From positions 1 through 41,513 of the IMG/VR virus record IMGVR_UViG_3300025030_000220: DNA of 41,513 nucleotides; one strand, given 5' to 3'. This document shows, piece after piece, positions 7,305-14,020 of the stretch. The notes beneath the pieces are model-generated. The model saw only the letters and a program-made list of their open reading frames with translations, was not told where the DNA came from and did not search any database. The translations under genes and the position numbers were made by a program. The number at the start of each line of letters is the position of its first letter. Within the stretch, counting starts at the first letter, position 1. This DNA comes from a virus.

Positions 7305-7398
7305 CTTTTTTATTACATTCTTTACACCTCATAGAGAGTTTTTCTCTTTGATTTTTTCTACATTCTTTACAATGGTCTCCTCTTCCTCTTTTTTTCAT
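7279..7398 (-). CDS. 39-aa double zinc-knuckle peptide
   Basis: This short frame starts with an ATGA overlap on the RecF-like gene's stop and ends 26 nt into the next gene. It encodes two near-identical knuckles, 'HCKEC' and 'RCKEC', 15 residues apart in a very basic context (MKKRGRGDHCKECRKN...), which together give four Cys suited to one zinc ion. The exact stop-start overlap, the paired CxxC and the basic composition argue it is real; it may bind nucleic acid. No family is assigned. Confidence 0.6.
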   Translation of the reverse strand: MKKRGRGDHCKECRKNQREKLSMRCKECNKKDELPRRKN

Positions 7399-8684
7399 TG
7401 TTTTATTTCGCCATTTTCCATCTCAATTATATTGTGACCATTTTTCTTTATTGAGTCTCCATCTACTCTCGAAACAAAATATTGAAAATCATCATTTTCA
7501 ATTTCTTTCAAAAATGCCTCAAATGTTTCGCCATCCAAAGTTTCTATTCCATCAATGTTCACAATTTTGAAATCATTATTAAGCGACCTCACAATCTGAA
7601 GTCCAAACTTTAATTGTTCTGAACTAGACAAGTTGTCTAAACTCACGCCATTGATTTTGATGTCATTGCCGTCAATAGTAAGACCTTCTACTGGAAGTTT
7701 GGCTTTCTTAATAAGGTCTTCTGGTATTTCTTTGGTAAGTTTTTTAACTATAACATCGAGTTTATCTGCTTCTTCAATAGCCGCACTTAATTCCCTGCGC
7801 ACTTCCTCGGCGCGCTTCACAGTGAACACAGTCTCGCGCTGGCTTTCAAGTTTAACTAAAGATTCTTCGGCGGCGGCGATACTCACATCATCAGAAATAT
7901 CGAATTTCATGTCAAGCATCGCAACAATTTCTACCTCTAAATCAAGTAATTCGGCGCGGAGAGAGGTTTCTCGTTTTTGCAAGGTTTTAATCTTTTCTAT
8001 ATGGGCTTCGTATTTCTGTTTTGTAAGTTTGTCAGTTTGAATAGCCTCGCGCAATTTGGTAATTTGCTCTTCAGATGCAGACTTTGGGTCAAATCCTTCG
8101 GGAATTTTAGAATTCAAATCTTGGAGCGCCTTTTCTTTTTTGGTTGATTCGGCGTTGGCAATAGCCCGCTTGTCATAATAGAATTTACGAGCTTGCTCTA
8201 CGACTTCAAGCGCATGGACATCATAATCAAGACCAGCGAGTTTTTCGCCAGTATAAATCGCCAGTTCATCTTGACTAATTGATAATTTAATGGCGTTAAG
8301 AAGATATTTTTTACGGTCTGCGGATTTAAGCTCGAAAAAGGAGATTGGGTTAAAGGAAAATATACCCATTATCCCAGAAAGATAAGAAGCTGGACTTGGC
8401 ATCACCATTCCTTCTTTATTAGTAATTTGTAAGTAATTTCCCTTTTCTGTTAAAGTCCTTTTAATAGTAAGGTTGTTGTCTAACTCAATTGTGATTTCAG
8501 ATTTTTTTGCATCGTGTCTTATGCACGATTCATCTATTTTACCATCAAAAAGAGCGCGAATTGCTTTAAGTAAACTTGTTTTGCCTTGACGATTCTTCCC
8601 AATAATAATGTTTGTATGCTTGGGTCGAAGCTCAATATCTTTAAGTTTTAGAAAGTCTTTTATTGTGAGTAGGGTAATTTGCAT
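7395..8684 (-). CDS. RecF/SMC-like ABC ATPase
   Basis: 429 aa. The N-terminus 'ITLLTIKDFLKLKDIELRPKHTNIIIGKNRQGKTSLLKAI' is that of RecF/RecN/SMC ATPases, with Walker A GKNRQGKT at 29-36. A central coiled coil (about 155-290) follows. The C-terminal half has an ABC signature-like 'LSSSEQLKFGLQIV' and a degenerate Walker B 'FKIVNIDGIETLDG', in which the usual acidic pair is replaced. It probably works with the Cas4-like nuclease encoded just upstream, in end processing or recombination. The ATGA overlap with the zinc-knuckle peptide suggests co-translation. Confidence 0.85.
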   Translation of the reverse strand: MQITLLTIKDFLKLKDIELRPKHTNIIIGKNRQGKTSLLKAIRALFDGKIDESCIRHDAKKSEITIELDNNLTIKRTLTEKGNYLQITNKEGMVMPSPASYLSGIMGIFSFNPISFFELKSADRKKYLLNAIKLSISQDELAIYTGEKLAGLDYDVHALEVVEQARKFYYDKRAIANAESTKKEKALQDLNSKIPEGFDPKSASEEQITKLREAIQTDKLTKQKYEAHIEKIKTLQKRETSLRAELLDLEVEIVAMLDMKFDISDDVSIAAAEESLVKLESQRETVFTVKRAEEVRRELSAAIEEADKLDVIVKKLTKEIPEDLIKKAKLPVEGLTIDGNDIKINGVSLDNLSSSEQLKFGLQIVRSLNNDFKIVNIDGIETLDGETFEAFLKEIENDDFQYFVSRVDGDSIKKNGHNIIEMENGEIKQ

Positions 8685-8687
8685 AAT

Positions 8688-9347
8688 TTATTTGTTATGA
8701 TTGGTAATTTTCAAACACTGGTCTAAAAAGGAGTCTATATCGTAATGAAGTTTCATTGTGTTGCACATTGCGCAACAGGGAACGATGTTGCCATCAATGT
8801 ATCCCTTGCTTGAATCTACTCGGTCTATTCCTATTGTTGGAATCGTGGTTCCACAATAATCACACGGCTTTTGCCAGAACGACATAAAGACATCAAAAGA
8901 AATATCAAAAATCAAATTTCTTTCTTTCGCTCCGTTTCGATAGTCAGAAAACTTTTTATTTGGAGACATTCTTCGCTTCAAACGATAATCTTTCTGCCGC
9001 ACCAAAATTTTGTCTTTATTTTTTAGGTGATATTCTTTCTGCCGTGCAATAATTTTTTCTCTATTTCTTAGGTAGCTATCGTGCTTCTGTTTTCTAATAC
9101 TATCTTTATTCTCTGCGCGGTGAAATTTTCTTTTCGCAGAAATCTTATCTTTGTTTGCTACGCTGTACTCCGTCATCCTTGCCTTAATTTCATCTCGATG
9201 TTTTTTGTAATACTCTTTGTGTTTTGCCGAATGCTTATCTTTATTGTCTATGTGGTTTTGTTTTGCCCGTACTAAAATCTTATCTTTGTTTTTAAGATAA
9301 TAATTTTTAAGATGCTCCTTTCTTTTTAATACATCTTTGTACGGCAT
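8688..9347 (-). CDS. HNH endonuclease with repetitive lysine-rich N-terminus
   Basis: 219 aa from ATG 9347 (MPYKDVLKRKEHL), just after the previous stop. Residues 10-140 consist of degenerate repeats of about 12-17 residues on the theme 'YLKNKDKILVRQKE', very rich in Lys/Arg and likely one long basic helix or helical repeat that tracks DNA. The C-terminal HNH domain reads 'PCDYCGTTIPTIGIDRVDSSKGYIDGNIVPCCAMCNTMK', with two CxxC zinc pairs and the GIDRxD core. It is probably a homing endonuclease sitting between the Tad2-like gene and the ATPase. Confidence 0.85.
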   Translation of the reverse strand: MPYKDVLKRKEHLKNYYLKNKDKILVRAKQNHIDNKDKHSAKHKEYYKKHRDEIKARMTEYSVANKDKISAKRKFHRAENKDSIRKQKHDSYLRNREKIIARQKEYHLKNKDKILVRQKDYRLKRRMSPNKKFSDYRNGAKERNLIFDISFDVFMSFWQKPCDYCGTTIPTIGIDRVDSSKGYIDGNIVPCCAMCNTMKLHYDIDSFLDQCLKITNHNK

Positions 9348-9352
9348 AACAA

Positions 9353-9598
9353 TTAAACTATTACCCAATCTTGCGCTAATAAATCACCTTCCGACACAAT
9401 CCAAGAATGAAATTTATCATTTCTATGAATCGCCAGGAAGTTATCTTTTAAAAGACAGTATTCTTGTTCATCAACCCATTCTAATCTTCTAATTTTTTCC
9501 CCGCCTATAAGAGCTTTTATGGCATCGGGAAAAGAAAATTCCTTTTCATTTTTATTGATTATTGGCGGTAATGGGCTTTGTGAGTTGTTCTCGTTCAT
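9353..9598 (-). CDS. Tad2-like (DUF2829) protein, candidate anti-Thoeris factor
   Basis: 81 aa from ATG 9598. Residues 21-81 match the DUF2829/Tad2 pattern: 'FSFPDAIKALIGGEKIRRLEW', then 'YCLLKDNFLAIHRNDKFHSWIVSEGDLLAQDWVIV', ending in the typical 'DLLAxDW' motif. Tad2 proteins sequester the gcADPR signal made by Thoeris ThsB and so block that anti-phage defence; whether this copy does so is inference. A longer start at 9664 gives an N-terminus that looks like a shadow of the overlapping 38-aa basic frame, so the short form is preferred. Early position fits an anti-defence role. Confidence 0.75.
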   Translation of the reverse strand: MNENNSQSPLPPIINKNEKEFSFPDAIKALIGGEKIRRLEWVDEQEYCLLKDNFLAIHRNDKFHSWIVSEGDLLAQDWVIV

Positions 9599-9668
9599 AT
9601 TTTTTTTGTTTGCGTTGCGCGCGAACTGCTCGACGATGCAGTTTTTCCTTGCGCTTTTTATCACTCAT
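9552..9668 (-). CDS. 38-aa highly basic peptide overlapping the Tad2-like gene
   Basis: The ATG at 9668 overlaps the end of the Cas4-like gene and the frame runs to 9552, into the Tad2-like gene in another frame. It encodes a peptide in which about half of residues 3-25 are Lys or Arg (MSDKKRKEKLHRRAVRAQRK...), then a short polar end. Compared with the alternative reading of the same DNA, this one looks more like a protein. It could bind nucleic acid. Reality rests on composition and coupling only. Confidence 0.4.
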   Translation of the reverse strand: MSDKKRKEKLHRRAVRAQRKQKKYEREQLTKPITANNQ

Positions 9669-10734
9669 CTTCCTTAAATTTTAATTCTTCTGATGTTAAT
9701 TGTTCGACCTCATCAGTTCCATTGGTTATTTCAATTTTTGGCTTGGCTTTCTTTTTTACATATGGGTTTGGCATTGACGCTTTCAATTCTTTATTGCGTT
9801 GGGTAACAAGGTTCGTTGCTTCTAATACCCAACCTAATCCACAACATGAGGAGTGGTACTCGCAATAGGTTGCCAACCAGTTCTTTTGATATTGATGCTT
9901 GGCTTCAGAAAAGACAACCATTGGAGGAAGCGGAGCCACTTCGGGATTTTTGCTGGTGTATCCCTCATTGATAATATCTAGTGCGGGAATGATAATTTCG
10001 TCAACGAAATGAGGATTAAATTGGATAGGCGCGCCAATTACAGTGCAATCATCTTTACTTATATAAGAAAAAATACCATGAGGATTCACTAATTTATTTT
10101 CTGGGGAAGTAACCATATCTATATCGCATTTTTTACAATGAGGAATATTGTTTGAGAGAATAACATTTCCGCAAAGATTAGGGCATGTATATGATTCAAG
10201 AATCCTTTCCAACCACAGATAAGTCATAAGTTGAATTTGGTTCTGCCAAGCAATGAGGGTTCCCTCTTTTTCTCTCATCCAAAAAGAATCACTATGAACA
10301 GATTTGTTTTCGCCAATACGCAAAATTCCATCATCATTGATAGTAAAATCAGAGCGCCCGACAAGGGTGATGTTTTTGTATTTATATTCATATTCTCGTT
10401 GAGTGTGAACAACTTTGTCGCCAAGAGCTTGAACAATAAAATCTTCAAAGAGATTCCCCGCTTTAAATACGCCAAGTTTGCGCGCAGCCATTTCATTGTC
10501 TTTTTTAGCTCCAAGCATTTCGTGAATCACACCGCGCAAACATTTTGCGAGGGAAGTGGAATGCACAACACCTTCTCGGTGTGAAAAATAAGAAGTATCC
10601 TTATTTTTATTATCGTGAATTAGTTGCTCTTCAATTATTTTGGGGATGTTAATTTTGGAATGGGGGTCGTGAGTTTCCCCCCAAAAAATGTCTTTAATAT
10701 ATTTTTCTGCTTCTTGATATAATTTTATTGGCAT
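9661..10734 (-). CDS. Cas4/RecB-like PD-(D/E)XK exonuclease
   Basis: 357 aa. Nuclease motifs in order: 'AGNLFEDFI' (E97), 'LVGRSDF' (D129), 'GENKS' (E142, K144) and 'QLMTY' (Q168, Y172), the RecB/Cas4 arrangement. C65 in 'LAKCLRG' plus the late cluster 'YCEYHSSCCG' (about 292-301) could hold an iron-sulfur cluster as in Cas4 and AddB. A zinc ribbon (C184, C188, C200, C203) is inserted after the catalytic core. It probably resects DNA ends, in partnership with the RecF-like ATPase. No cas1, cas2 or CRISPR repeats accompany it. Confidence 0.85.
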   Translation of the reverse strand: MPIKLYQEAEKYIKDIFWGETHDPHSKINIPKIIEEQLIHDNKNKDTSYFSHREGVVHSTSLAKCLRGVIHEMLGAKKDNEMAARKLGVFKAGNLFEDFIVQALGDKVVHTQREYEYKYKNITLVGRSDFTINDDGILRIGENKSVHSDSFWMREKEGTLIAWQNQIQLMTYLWLERILESYTCPNLCGNVILSNNIPHCKKCDIDMVTSPENKLVNPHGIFSYISKDDCTVIGAPIQFNPHFVDEIIIPALDIINEGYTSKNPEVAPLPPMVVFSEAKHQYQKNWLATYCEYHSSCCGLGWVLEATNLVTQRNKELKASMPNPYVKKKAKPKIEITNGTDEVEQLTSEELKFKEDE

Positions 10735-10750
10735 ATAATTTTGATTATTT

Positions 10751-10963
10751 TTATCTTTGTGTTTCGTACCGTTGTTTTTTTATAATTCTGCATTCCTTGC
10801 ATCTTTTTGGTTGCATAAAAGTTATAGGAGAACCATTTTTATTTGTTTTTCCGTCATCAATTAGACCTTGCAAGAACGCTTGTTCTCCAGCCGTCCAAAT
10901 GAAAGGTTCTCCGCACAAACAAATTAATTCGATGTTTTGATACTGGCTTTTGTCTTGATTCAT
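10751..10963 (-). CDS. Zinc-ribbon protein (zf-Tbcl-like)
   Basis: 70 aa. 'LCLCGEPFIWTAGEQAFLQGLIDDGKT' and 'QPKRCKECRIIKKQRYE' match the probable zinc-ribbon domain of the small zf_Tbcl family, with two CxxC/CxC pairs binding one zinc. Members are common in bacteria and phages, and their function is not known. It follows the next zinc protein (10975-11199) by 11 nt and precedes the Cas4-like nuclease. Confidence 0.78.
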   Translation of the reverse strand: MNQDKSQYQNIELICLCGEPFIWTAGEQAFLQGLIDDGKTNKNGSPITFMQPKRCKECRIIKKQRYETQR

Positions 10964-10974
10964 AAATTAAATAA

Positions 10975-11199
10975 TTATATTAAAGCATTATGGTCGTCTA
11001 CTAAAGAAGTACAATCCCCACACCTTGGACATTGAACAAACTTGCCAATCTGCCCGCCAGTCCATCCGCAATTTTTACATCTTTGCATAGTAGTGCCACC
11101 GCCAGCATGGACAACGCCTCCTGTGCCATTGTCAAAGACTTCTTTACCGCAAATTTTACAAACATTATTTTGGGGTTGATTTGAATTTGTTTCAGACAT
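10975..11199 (-). CDS. Double zinc-ribbon protein
   Basis: 74 aa. Three CxxC pairs are visible: 'CKICGK' (C17, C20), 'CKNCGW' and 'CPRCGDC', separated by a Gly-rich turn (NGTGGVVHAGGGTT). It resembles rubredoxin-like zinc ribbons; no specific family is recognised. It is the first gene after the DnaC-like gene to have its own promoter (TTGACA-17-TAAACT, seven bases before the ATG) with the 10-bp repeats upstream, so it leads an operon including the nuclease, the Tad2-like gene and the ATPase. Confidence 0.72.
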   Translation of the reverse strand: MSETNSNQPQNNVCKICGKEVFDNGTGGVVHAGGGTTMQRCKNCGWTGGQIGKFVQCPRCGDCTSLVDDHNALI

Positions 11200-11206
11200 T
11201 TATTTA

Positions 11207-11263
11207 AGTTTAATTGATAAAAATAGGTTTGTCAAGTGGATAGCTGTGAATAACTTACAATAA
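11207..11263 (-). promoter_or_regulatory. Early promoter with 10-bp-phased GTTAT repeats and a DnaA box
   Basis: On the - strand TTGACA (11235-11230), a 17-bp spacer and TAAACT (11212-11207) end seven bases before the ATG at 11199. Upstream 9-mers at 11235-11243, 11245-11253 and 11255-11263 are in exact 10-bp register; the middle one reads TTATTCACA on the - strand, a full match to the DnaA-box consensus TTATNCACA. The first repeat overlaps the last base of the -35, as at the two sister promoters. Confidence 0.75.
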
Positions 11264-11264
11264 C

Positions 11265-11831
11265 TTACAACTTCATTTTAAATCGTTTGTCATTTCCCGT
11301 CAACTCAACCATATCACATGTTTCTACGATTCGGGAAGCTATGCGGTCGTCAAGATGAATAGAGAGTTCTTTAATAGATAAGTTAGAAGTGAAAATCATT
11401 GGAAGCTGATGATTGTAACGATTATTGATGACCATATAAAATGTTTCGGTTGCCCAATCAGTATTGCGTTCAGCTCCAATGTCATCAAGAAAAAGCACTC
11501 CTTCATATTTCATTAACTCTTCTTCATTGCGTTTTTTGCTATAAGCATCTCGGCTTATATCAAGTCGAATATCGCGCAAGAGTTCGGTAGTATTCCAGAA
11601 TCGTCCCCGCATTTTAGTTTTTGGCAAACACCATCGATATAGCGCATATGCAATATGCGTTTTACCTGTCCCAACAGCTCCATGAATATAAATACCTCTT
11701 TTTGTTTCTTTAATTGATTCAAATAATTTCCGTATATATTCTGGCACATCTTCATATTTCGCTTTTTCATAGCGAGCAGGAACAGATGGTATCCAGAGGA
11801 CAAGCTCATTATTTTCTTTTGTTATGTTCAT
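11265..11831 (-). CDS. DnaC/IstB-like AAA+ ATPase, helicase loader
   Basis: 188 aa from ATG 11831; the longer form from 11927 would overlap the upstream gene by 83 nt. Walker A GAVGTGKT (51-58), Walker B 'VLFLDDIG' (112-119), sensor 1 'IFTSN' (146-150) and the box VII Arg in 'LDDRIASRI' (160-168) are all present. This is the DnaC-type loader that places a replicative helicase on DNA. No phage helicase is seen, so it may load the host DnaB. Its end lies at the repeat array of the next promoter. Confidence 0.85.
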   Translation of the reverse strand: MNITKENNELVLWIPSVPARYEKAKYEDVPEYIRKLFESIKETKRGIYIHGAVGTGKTHIAYALYRWCLPKTKMRGRFWNTTELLRDIRLDISRDAYSKKRNEEELMKYEGVLFLDDIGAERNTDWATETFYMVINNRYNHQLPMIFTSNLSIKELSIHLDDRIASRIVETCDMVELTGNDKRFKMKL

Positions 11832-11844
11832 TTTTTTTATAGCA

Positions 11845-12165
11845 TCAATTCCAATACCAACGCAAATTTTTTCCGATATATTCCCACATTTTATCAATTT
11901 CGTTATATTCTTTATAAAAACTTTCATCCGGCATATTTTTAAAATTGTAAATCAAATCAAGGGTAGTTTTGTATATTTCTTTCCTTTTTTCGTTCCCAGT
12001 TATACTCATTTCTTTTAATCTTTCCTCGCAAAATTCTTTCAATGGTGGAATAAATTGAGAAAAATAACTGTCAAATTCCCACTTAATTGTTTCATCGTAG
12101 CCATATCTCACTCTTTGATAAGCGTATTTTATTTCTCGTATTAAGTCTTTTATTTTTCTAATCAT
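11845..12165 (-). CDS. Small phage protein, unrecognised
   Basis: 106 aa from ATG 12165, which shares its A with the previous TAA stop. The N-terminal 'IKYAYQRVRYGYDETIKWEFDSYFSQFIPPLKEFCEERL' resembles a short conserved pattern in many phage replication regions (aromatic RYGY, then W-x-F/L-D and a PPL turn), whose function is unknown to me. The rest is helical and polar. Position immediately before the helicase loader suggests a replication-linked role. Confidence 0.6.
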   Translation of the reverse strand: MIRKIKDLIREIKYAYQRVRYGYDETIKWEFDSYFSQFIPPLKEFCEERLKEMSITGNEKRKEIYKTTLDLIYNFKNMPDESFYKEYNEIDKMWEYIGKNLRWYWN

Positions 12166-12353
12166 TAGAATGTATTTACACACCAATTTTTAATTTCTTG
12201 ACTAACTTTGCCTGCTCTGCTTTCTTTTCTTGCTCCCTCAATACATCTGTGTTCGGCAATTTTAGATAAATATAATGTATAAGCAAAAATTATTCCAAAA
12301 ATAATTAACCCTGCAAATGCTCCTTGTATCAATCCTTTTTGAAAACTATTCAT
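12165..12353 (-). CDS. Small single-pass membrane protein
   Basis: 62 aa. After 'MNSFQKGLIQ' comes one transmembrane stretch (GAFAGLIIFGIIFAYTLYL), then a charged tail with two Cys (HRCIEG...NWCVNTF). It is coupled to the next gene by a TAATG overlap. No family is recognised; it may be an early membrane-acting protein such as a superinfection-exclusion factor, but that is only a guess from topology. Confidence 0.6.
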   Translation of the reverse strand: MNSFQKGLIQGAFAGLIIFGIIFAYTLYLSKIAEHRCIEGARKESRAGKVSQEIKNWCVNTF

Positions 12354-12362
12354 TTTATTTTG

Positions 12363-12983
12363 TTATAAAATATATTTTTTAATGTTATTTTTATAAAAAA
12401 TGTTTGGACATCTAACACTGTTTATCCATTCTTTTTTGGGCGGGGTTGCCCCTTTACTTGAATCTGCTCCAATAATTGCCAAATCAATTCCTGCCAAATC
12501 TAACGAACTCATATTACCCAAGAGAGGTTCAAAACTGATAAATTTATAAATTTCTTTCGGTAGTTGTTTTAAATAATTCAACCTTTCTTGACTAGCAAAA
12601 TCTATTGTTACACCACATTGCACATTTTTTAAAAAAAATGGCGACTTTGGATTGGTTAGACATTCAAATTCCAAATAGCGTTTCGGATTTTTTGTTAAAA
12701 ATTGGAAAGTGTGTCTCGGATTTTTTAAAATAGTTGCCATTATTGTTTTAATCCACTCATCTTTTACCCAATCTCCGAATAAATCAGCCATTGAGCAGAT
12801 GAAAATCTTGTTCGGCTTCTTTAGTTTGTACGGCTCGGTTATTCTTTCTGAATGAAAAGTTGGCTGGAAATGCCCATCAAATCTCATCGCAATACGCCGA
12901 GCGTAGCAATATGAACAGCCATTAAGACATCCCGTAATTGGATTCCAAGTATAGTTAGTCCACTCAATTTTTGTTTTGTTCAT
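12363..12983 (-). CDS. DUF5131 / phage Gp37-Gp68 family protein (radical-SAM-like)
   Basis: 206 aa. The N-terminus 'NKTKIEWTNYTWNPITGCLNGCSYCYARRIA' holds C19-x3-C23-x2-C26, the iron-sulfur binding pattern of radical SAM proteins, and 'WNPITGC...CYA' is diagnostic of the Gp37/Gp68 (DUF5131) family. Other family signatures are 'FICSMADLFGDWV' and 'HTFQFLTKNPKR'. The substrate is unknown; some relatives occur with DNA-modification genes. The C-terminus after about residue 170 is shorter than in many relatives. It lies next to the tRNA. Confidence 0.85.
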   Translation of the reverse strand: MNKTKIEWTNYTWNPITGCLNGCSYCYARRIAMRFDGHFQPTFHSERITEPYKLKKPNKIFICSMADLFGDWVKDEWIKTIMATILKNPRHTFQFLTKNPKRYLEFECLTNPKSPFFLKNVQCGVTIDFASQERLNYLKQLPKEIYKFISFEPLLGNMSSLDLAGIDLAIIGADSSKGATPPKKEWINSVRCPNIFYKNNIKKYIL

Positions 12984-13010
12984 ATATTTTGTTATCTAAT
13001 AATTCCTATC

Positions 13011-13078
13011 GGAGCCTTGCGAATTGCACGCAAGCTTCAAAATGAAGGGGTCTTGCTAGCAAGACTTTCTATCGCTCC
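13011..13078 (-). ncRNA. tRNA-like folded element next to tRNA-Glu
   Basis: On the - strand GGAGC pairs with a distal GCTCC, and directly inside it CTTGCG pairs with CGCAAG across a 7-nt loop TGCAATT, which looks like a T-arm. Between lie a perfect 16-nt palindrome (GTCTTGCTAGCAAGAC) and CTTCA/TGAAG. No D-arm or normal anticodon loop is visible. It may be a degenerate tRNA or another structured RNA co-transcribed with tRNA-Glu, which ends only two bases upstream. Confidence 0.35.
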
Positions 13079-13080
13079 TT

Positions 13081-13151
13081 GCTAAGTGAGAGGAATTGAA
13101 CCTCCGTCTTTCCTGTGAAACAGCAACGCTCTACCACTGAGCTACACTCGG
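13081..13151 (-). tRNA. tRNA-Glu (anticodon UUC)
   Basis: A 71-nt cloverleaf on the - strand: D-arm GCTCAGTGGTAGAGC is canonical, U8-A9 are present, the anticodon loop is GTTTCAC (TTC at 34-36, U33, A37) and the T-arm is GGAGG-TTCAATT-CCTCT. The acceptor stem has one C-A mismatch at the second pair, the anticodon stem has one G-G mismatch, and position 32 is an unusual G. CCA is not encoded. The mismatches lower confidence that it is fully functional. Confidence 0.75.
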
Positions 13152-13205
13152 CATATAAGAGTAGATTCTAGGCTCTACTCACGCCTTTTTTTTGTTAAAG
13201 TGCAA

Positions 13206-13388
13206 CTAATTTACCTTTTTAGGAAGAAGTTGCAACTGAATGACTTTTATTTCTCCTTTCTGGCTGATTTGTTTTAGTGAGAAATTCTGACACACTGCTT
13301 TGCCTATTCCGATATGCAGGCAATAATTTACTGTCTTGTAATTGTCAATGACTTCGTTTTTTTTCAAGCAGAACGCTTTCGTTATCAT
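13206..13388 (-). CDS. Small hypothetical protein
   Basis: 60 aa from ATG 13388, which forms an ATGA overlap with the preceding stop. The sequence (MITKAFCLKKNEVIDNYKTVNYCL...) has no recognised motif; it is mildly basic with three Cys and beta-strand character near its end (IKVIQLQLLPKK). It is the last gene of a four-gene cluster (13991 to 13206) that, unlike the rest of the genome, carries Shine-Dalgarno sites. Confidence 0.5.
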   Translation of the reverse strand: MITKAFCLKKNEVIDNYKTVNYCLHIGIGKAVCQNFSLKQISQKGEIKVIQLQLLPKKVN

Positions 13389-13561
13389 TGAGAACCTACT
13401 TTCTGGCAATCGGGGCAGAGCACTCTTTTAATTTCAACAGTGCCTTTTGCGACATAATCTTTCAGACTTTCACAGACTAACTTTGACGGGCTTTGCCAAG
13501 TTTGGTCATCTCTTCGCAAGTGCTTTCCGCAAACGCAGACTTTCACAATTACTTTTGCCAT
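13385..13561 (-). CDS. Small zinc-ribbon-like protein
   Basis: 58 aa from ATG 13561; a GTG at 13570 is also in frame. The CxC 'VCVCGKHL' near residue 10 and 'LCPDCQK' near residue 49 make one four-Cys zinc ribbon, separated by a charged stretch. A purine-rich AGGTAGGTGA lies just upstream and could be a Shine-Dalgarno site. It sits between two other small genes of the same cluster. Function unknown. Confidence 0.55.
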   Translation of the reverse strand: MAKVIVKVCVCGKHLRRDDQTWQSPSKLVCESLKDYVAKGTVEIKRVLCPDCQKVGSQ

Positions 13562-13581
13562 TTTAATCACCTACCTTTCCT

Positions 13582-13791
13582 TTACAGTTTAATTTTTCCG
13601 CAAAATAATTCACATAAACAACGAGGGCAAATTGTGAGGATGCTTTGTGTTTTGGTTGATAAATAAAACGATAAAATATATTCATCGGGCTTTATCCAAG
13701 TTTCAGAAAATACTCTAATCATCAAACAAATTTCGCAAATTTCTAAAACAGCATTGTCATCGTAAATTTCATAAAGGTCAAAGACTTTCAA
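13582..13791 (-). CDS. Small Cys-rich protein with TTG start
   Basis: 69 aa. A TTG start at 13791 overlaps the previous TGA by two bases and is preceded by AAAGGAG at an 8-9 nt spacing, a strong Shine-Dalgarno site that decides this start. 'LEICEICLMIRVFSETWIKPDEYI' and 'LTICPRCLCELFC' give two CxxC pairs, a likely zinc ribbon. No family is recognised. Stop-start coupling makes co-translation with the gene before it likely. Confidence 0.58.
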   Translation of the reverse strand: MKVFDLYEIYDDNAVLEICEICLMIRVFSETWIKPDEYILSFYLSTKTQSILTICPRCLCELFCGKIKL

Positions 13792-13991
13792 GGGACATTC
13801 TCCTTTCTCCTAAAAGGGTTCTTCCAATTTTTTGGCTCAGTTTCTTTCTTGTGTTCTTCTATGTCTTCTGCGGAATAAAATGGCAAATGAATTACGCCAT
13901 TAAGGAACGAACAAGCGAAAGCGAGAACTTGATGATTTATTTTATAATCGTGATTATGACCGCAGATAGGACATTGAATAATACCTTTCAT
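13788..13991 (-). CDS. Small zinc-binding-like protein, first gene of SD-bearing cluster
   Basis: 67 aa. 'IQCPICGHNHDYKINHQV' supplies CxxC plus His residues; the middle is hydrophobic (VLAFACSFLNGVIHLPF) and the end charged. AGGAAAGG lies about 11 nt before the ATG. A long hairpin (14021-14088) and a TATAAT (14122-14117) lie upstream, so this gene probably follows a structured leader of about 120 nt. No family is recognised. Confidence 0.55.
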   Translation of the reverse strand: MKGIIQCPICGHNHDYKINHQVLAFACSFLNGVIHLPFYSAEDIEEHKKETEPKNWKNPFRRKENVP

Positions 13992-14002
13992 TTTTCATCT
14001 GC

Positions 14003-14010
14003 CTTTCCTA
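14003..14010 (-). promoter_or_regulatory. Shine-Dalgarno site of the 13991 gene
   Basis: AGGAAAGG on the - strand, 11 nt before the ATG. This is notable because nearly all other genes here lack such a site. Confidence 0.5.
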
Positions 14011-14020
14011 AAAAAGTATG

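Noticed and set aside
9661-10734. Cas4 as part of a CRISPR adaptation locus
   Set aside because: No cas1, cas2 or repeats nearby; phage Cas4-like nucleases usually act in recombination.
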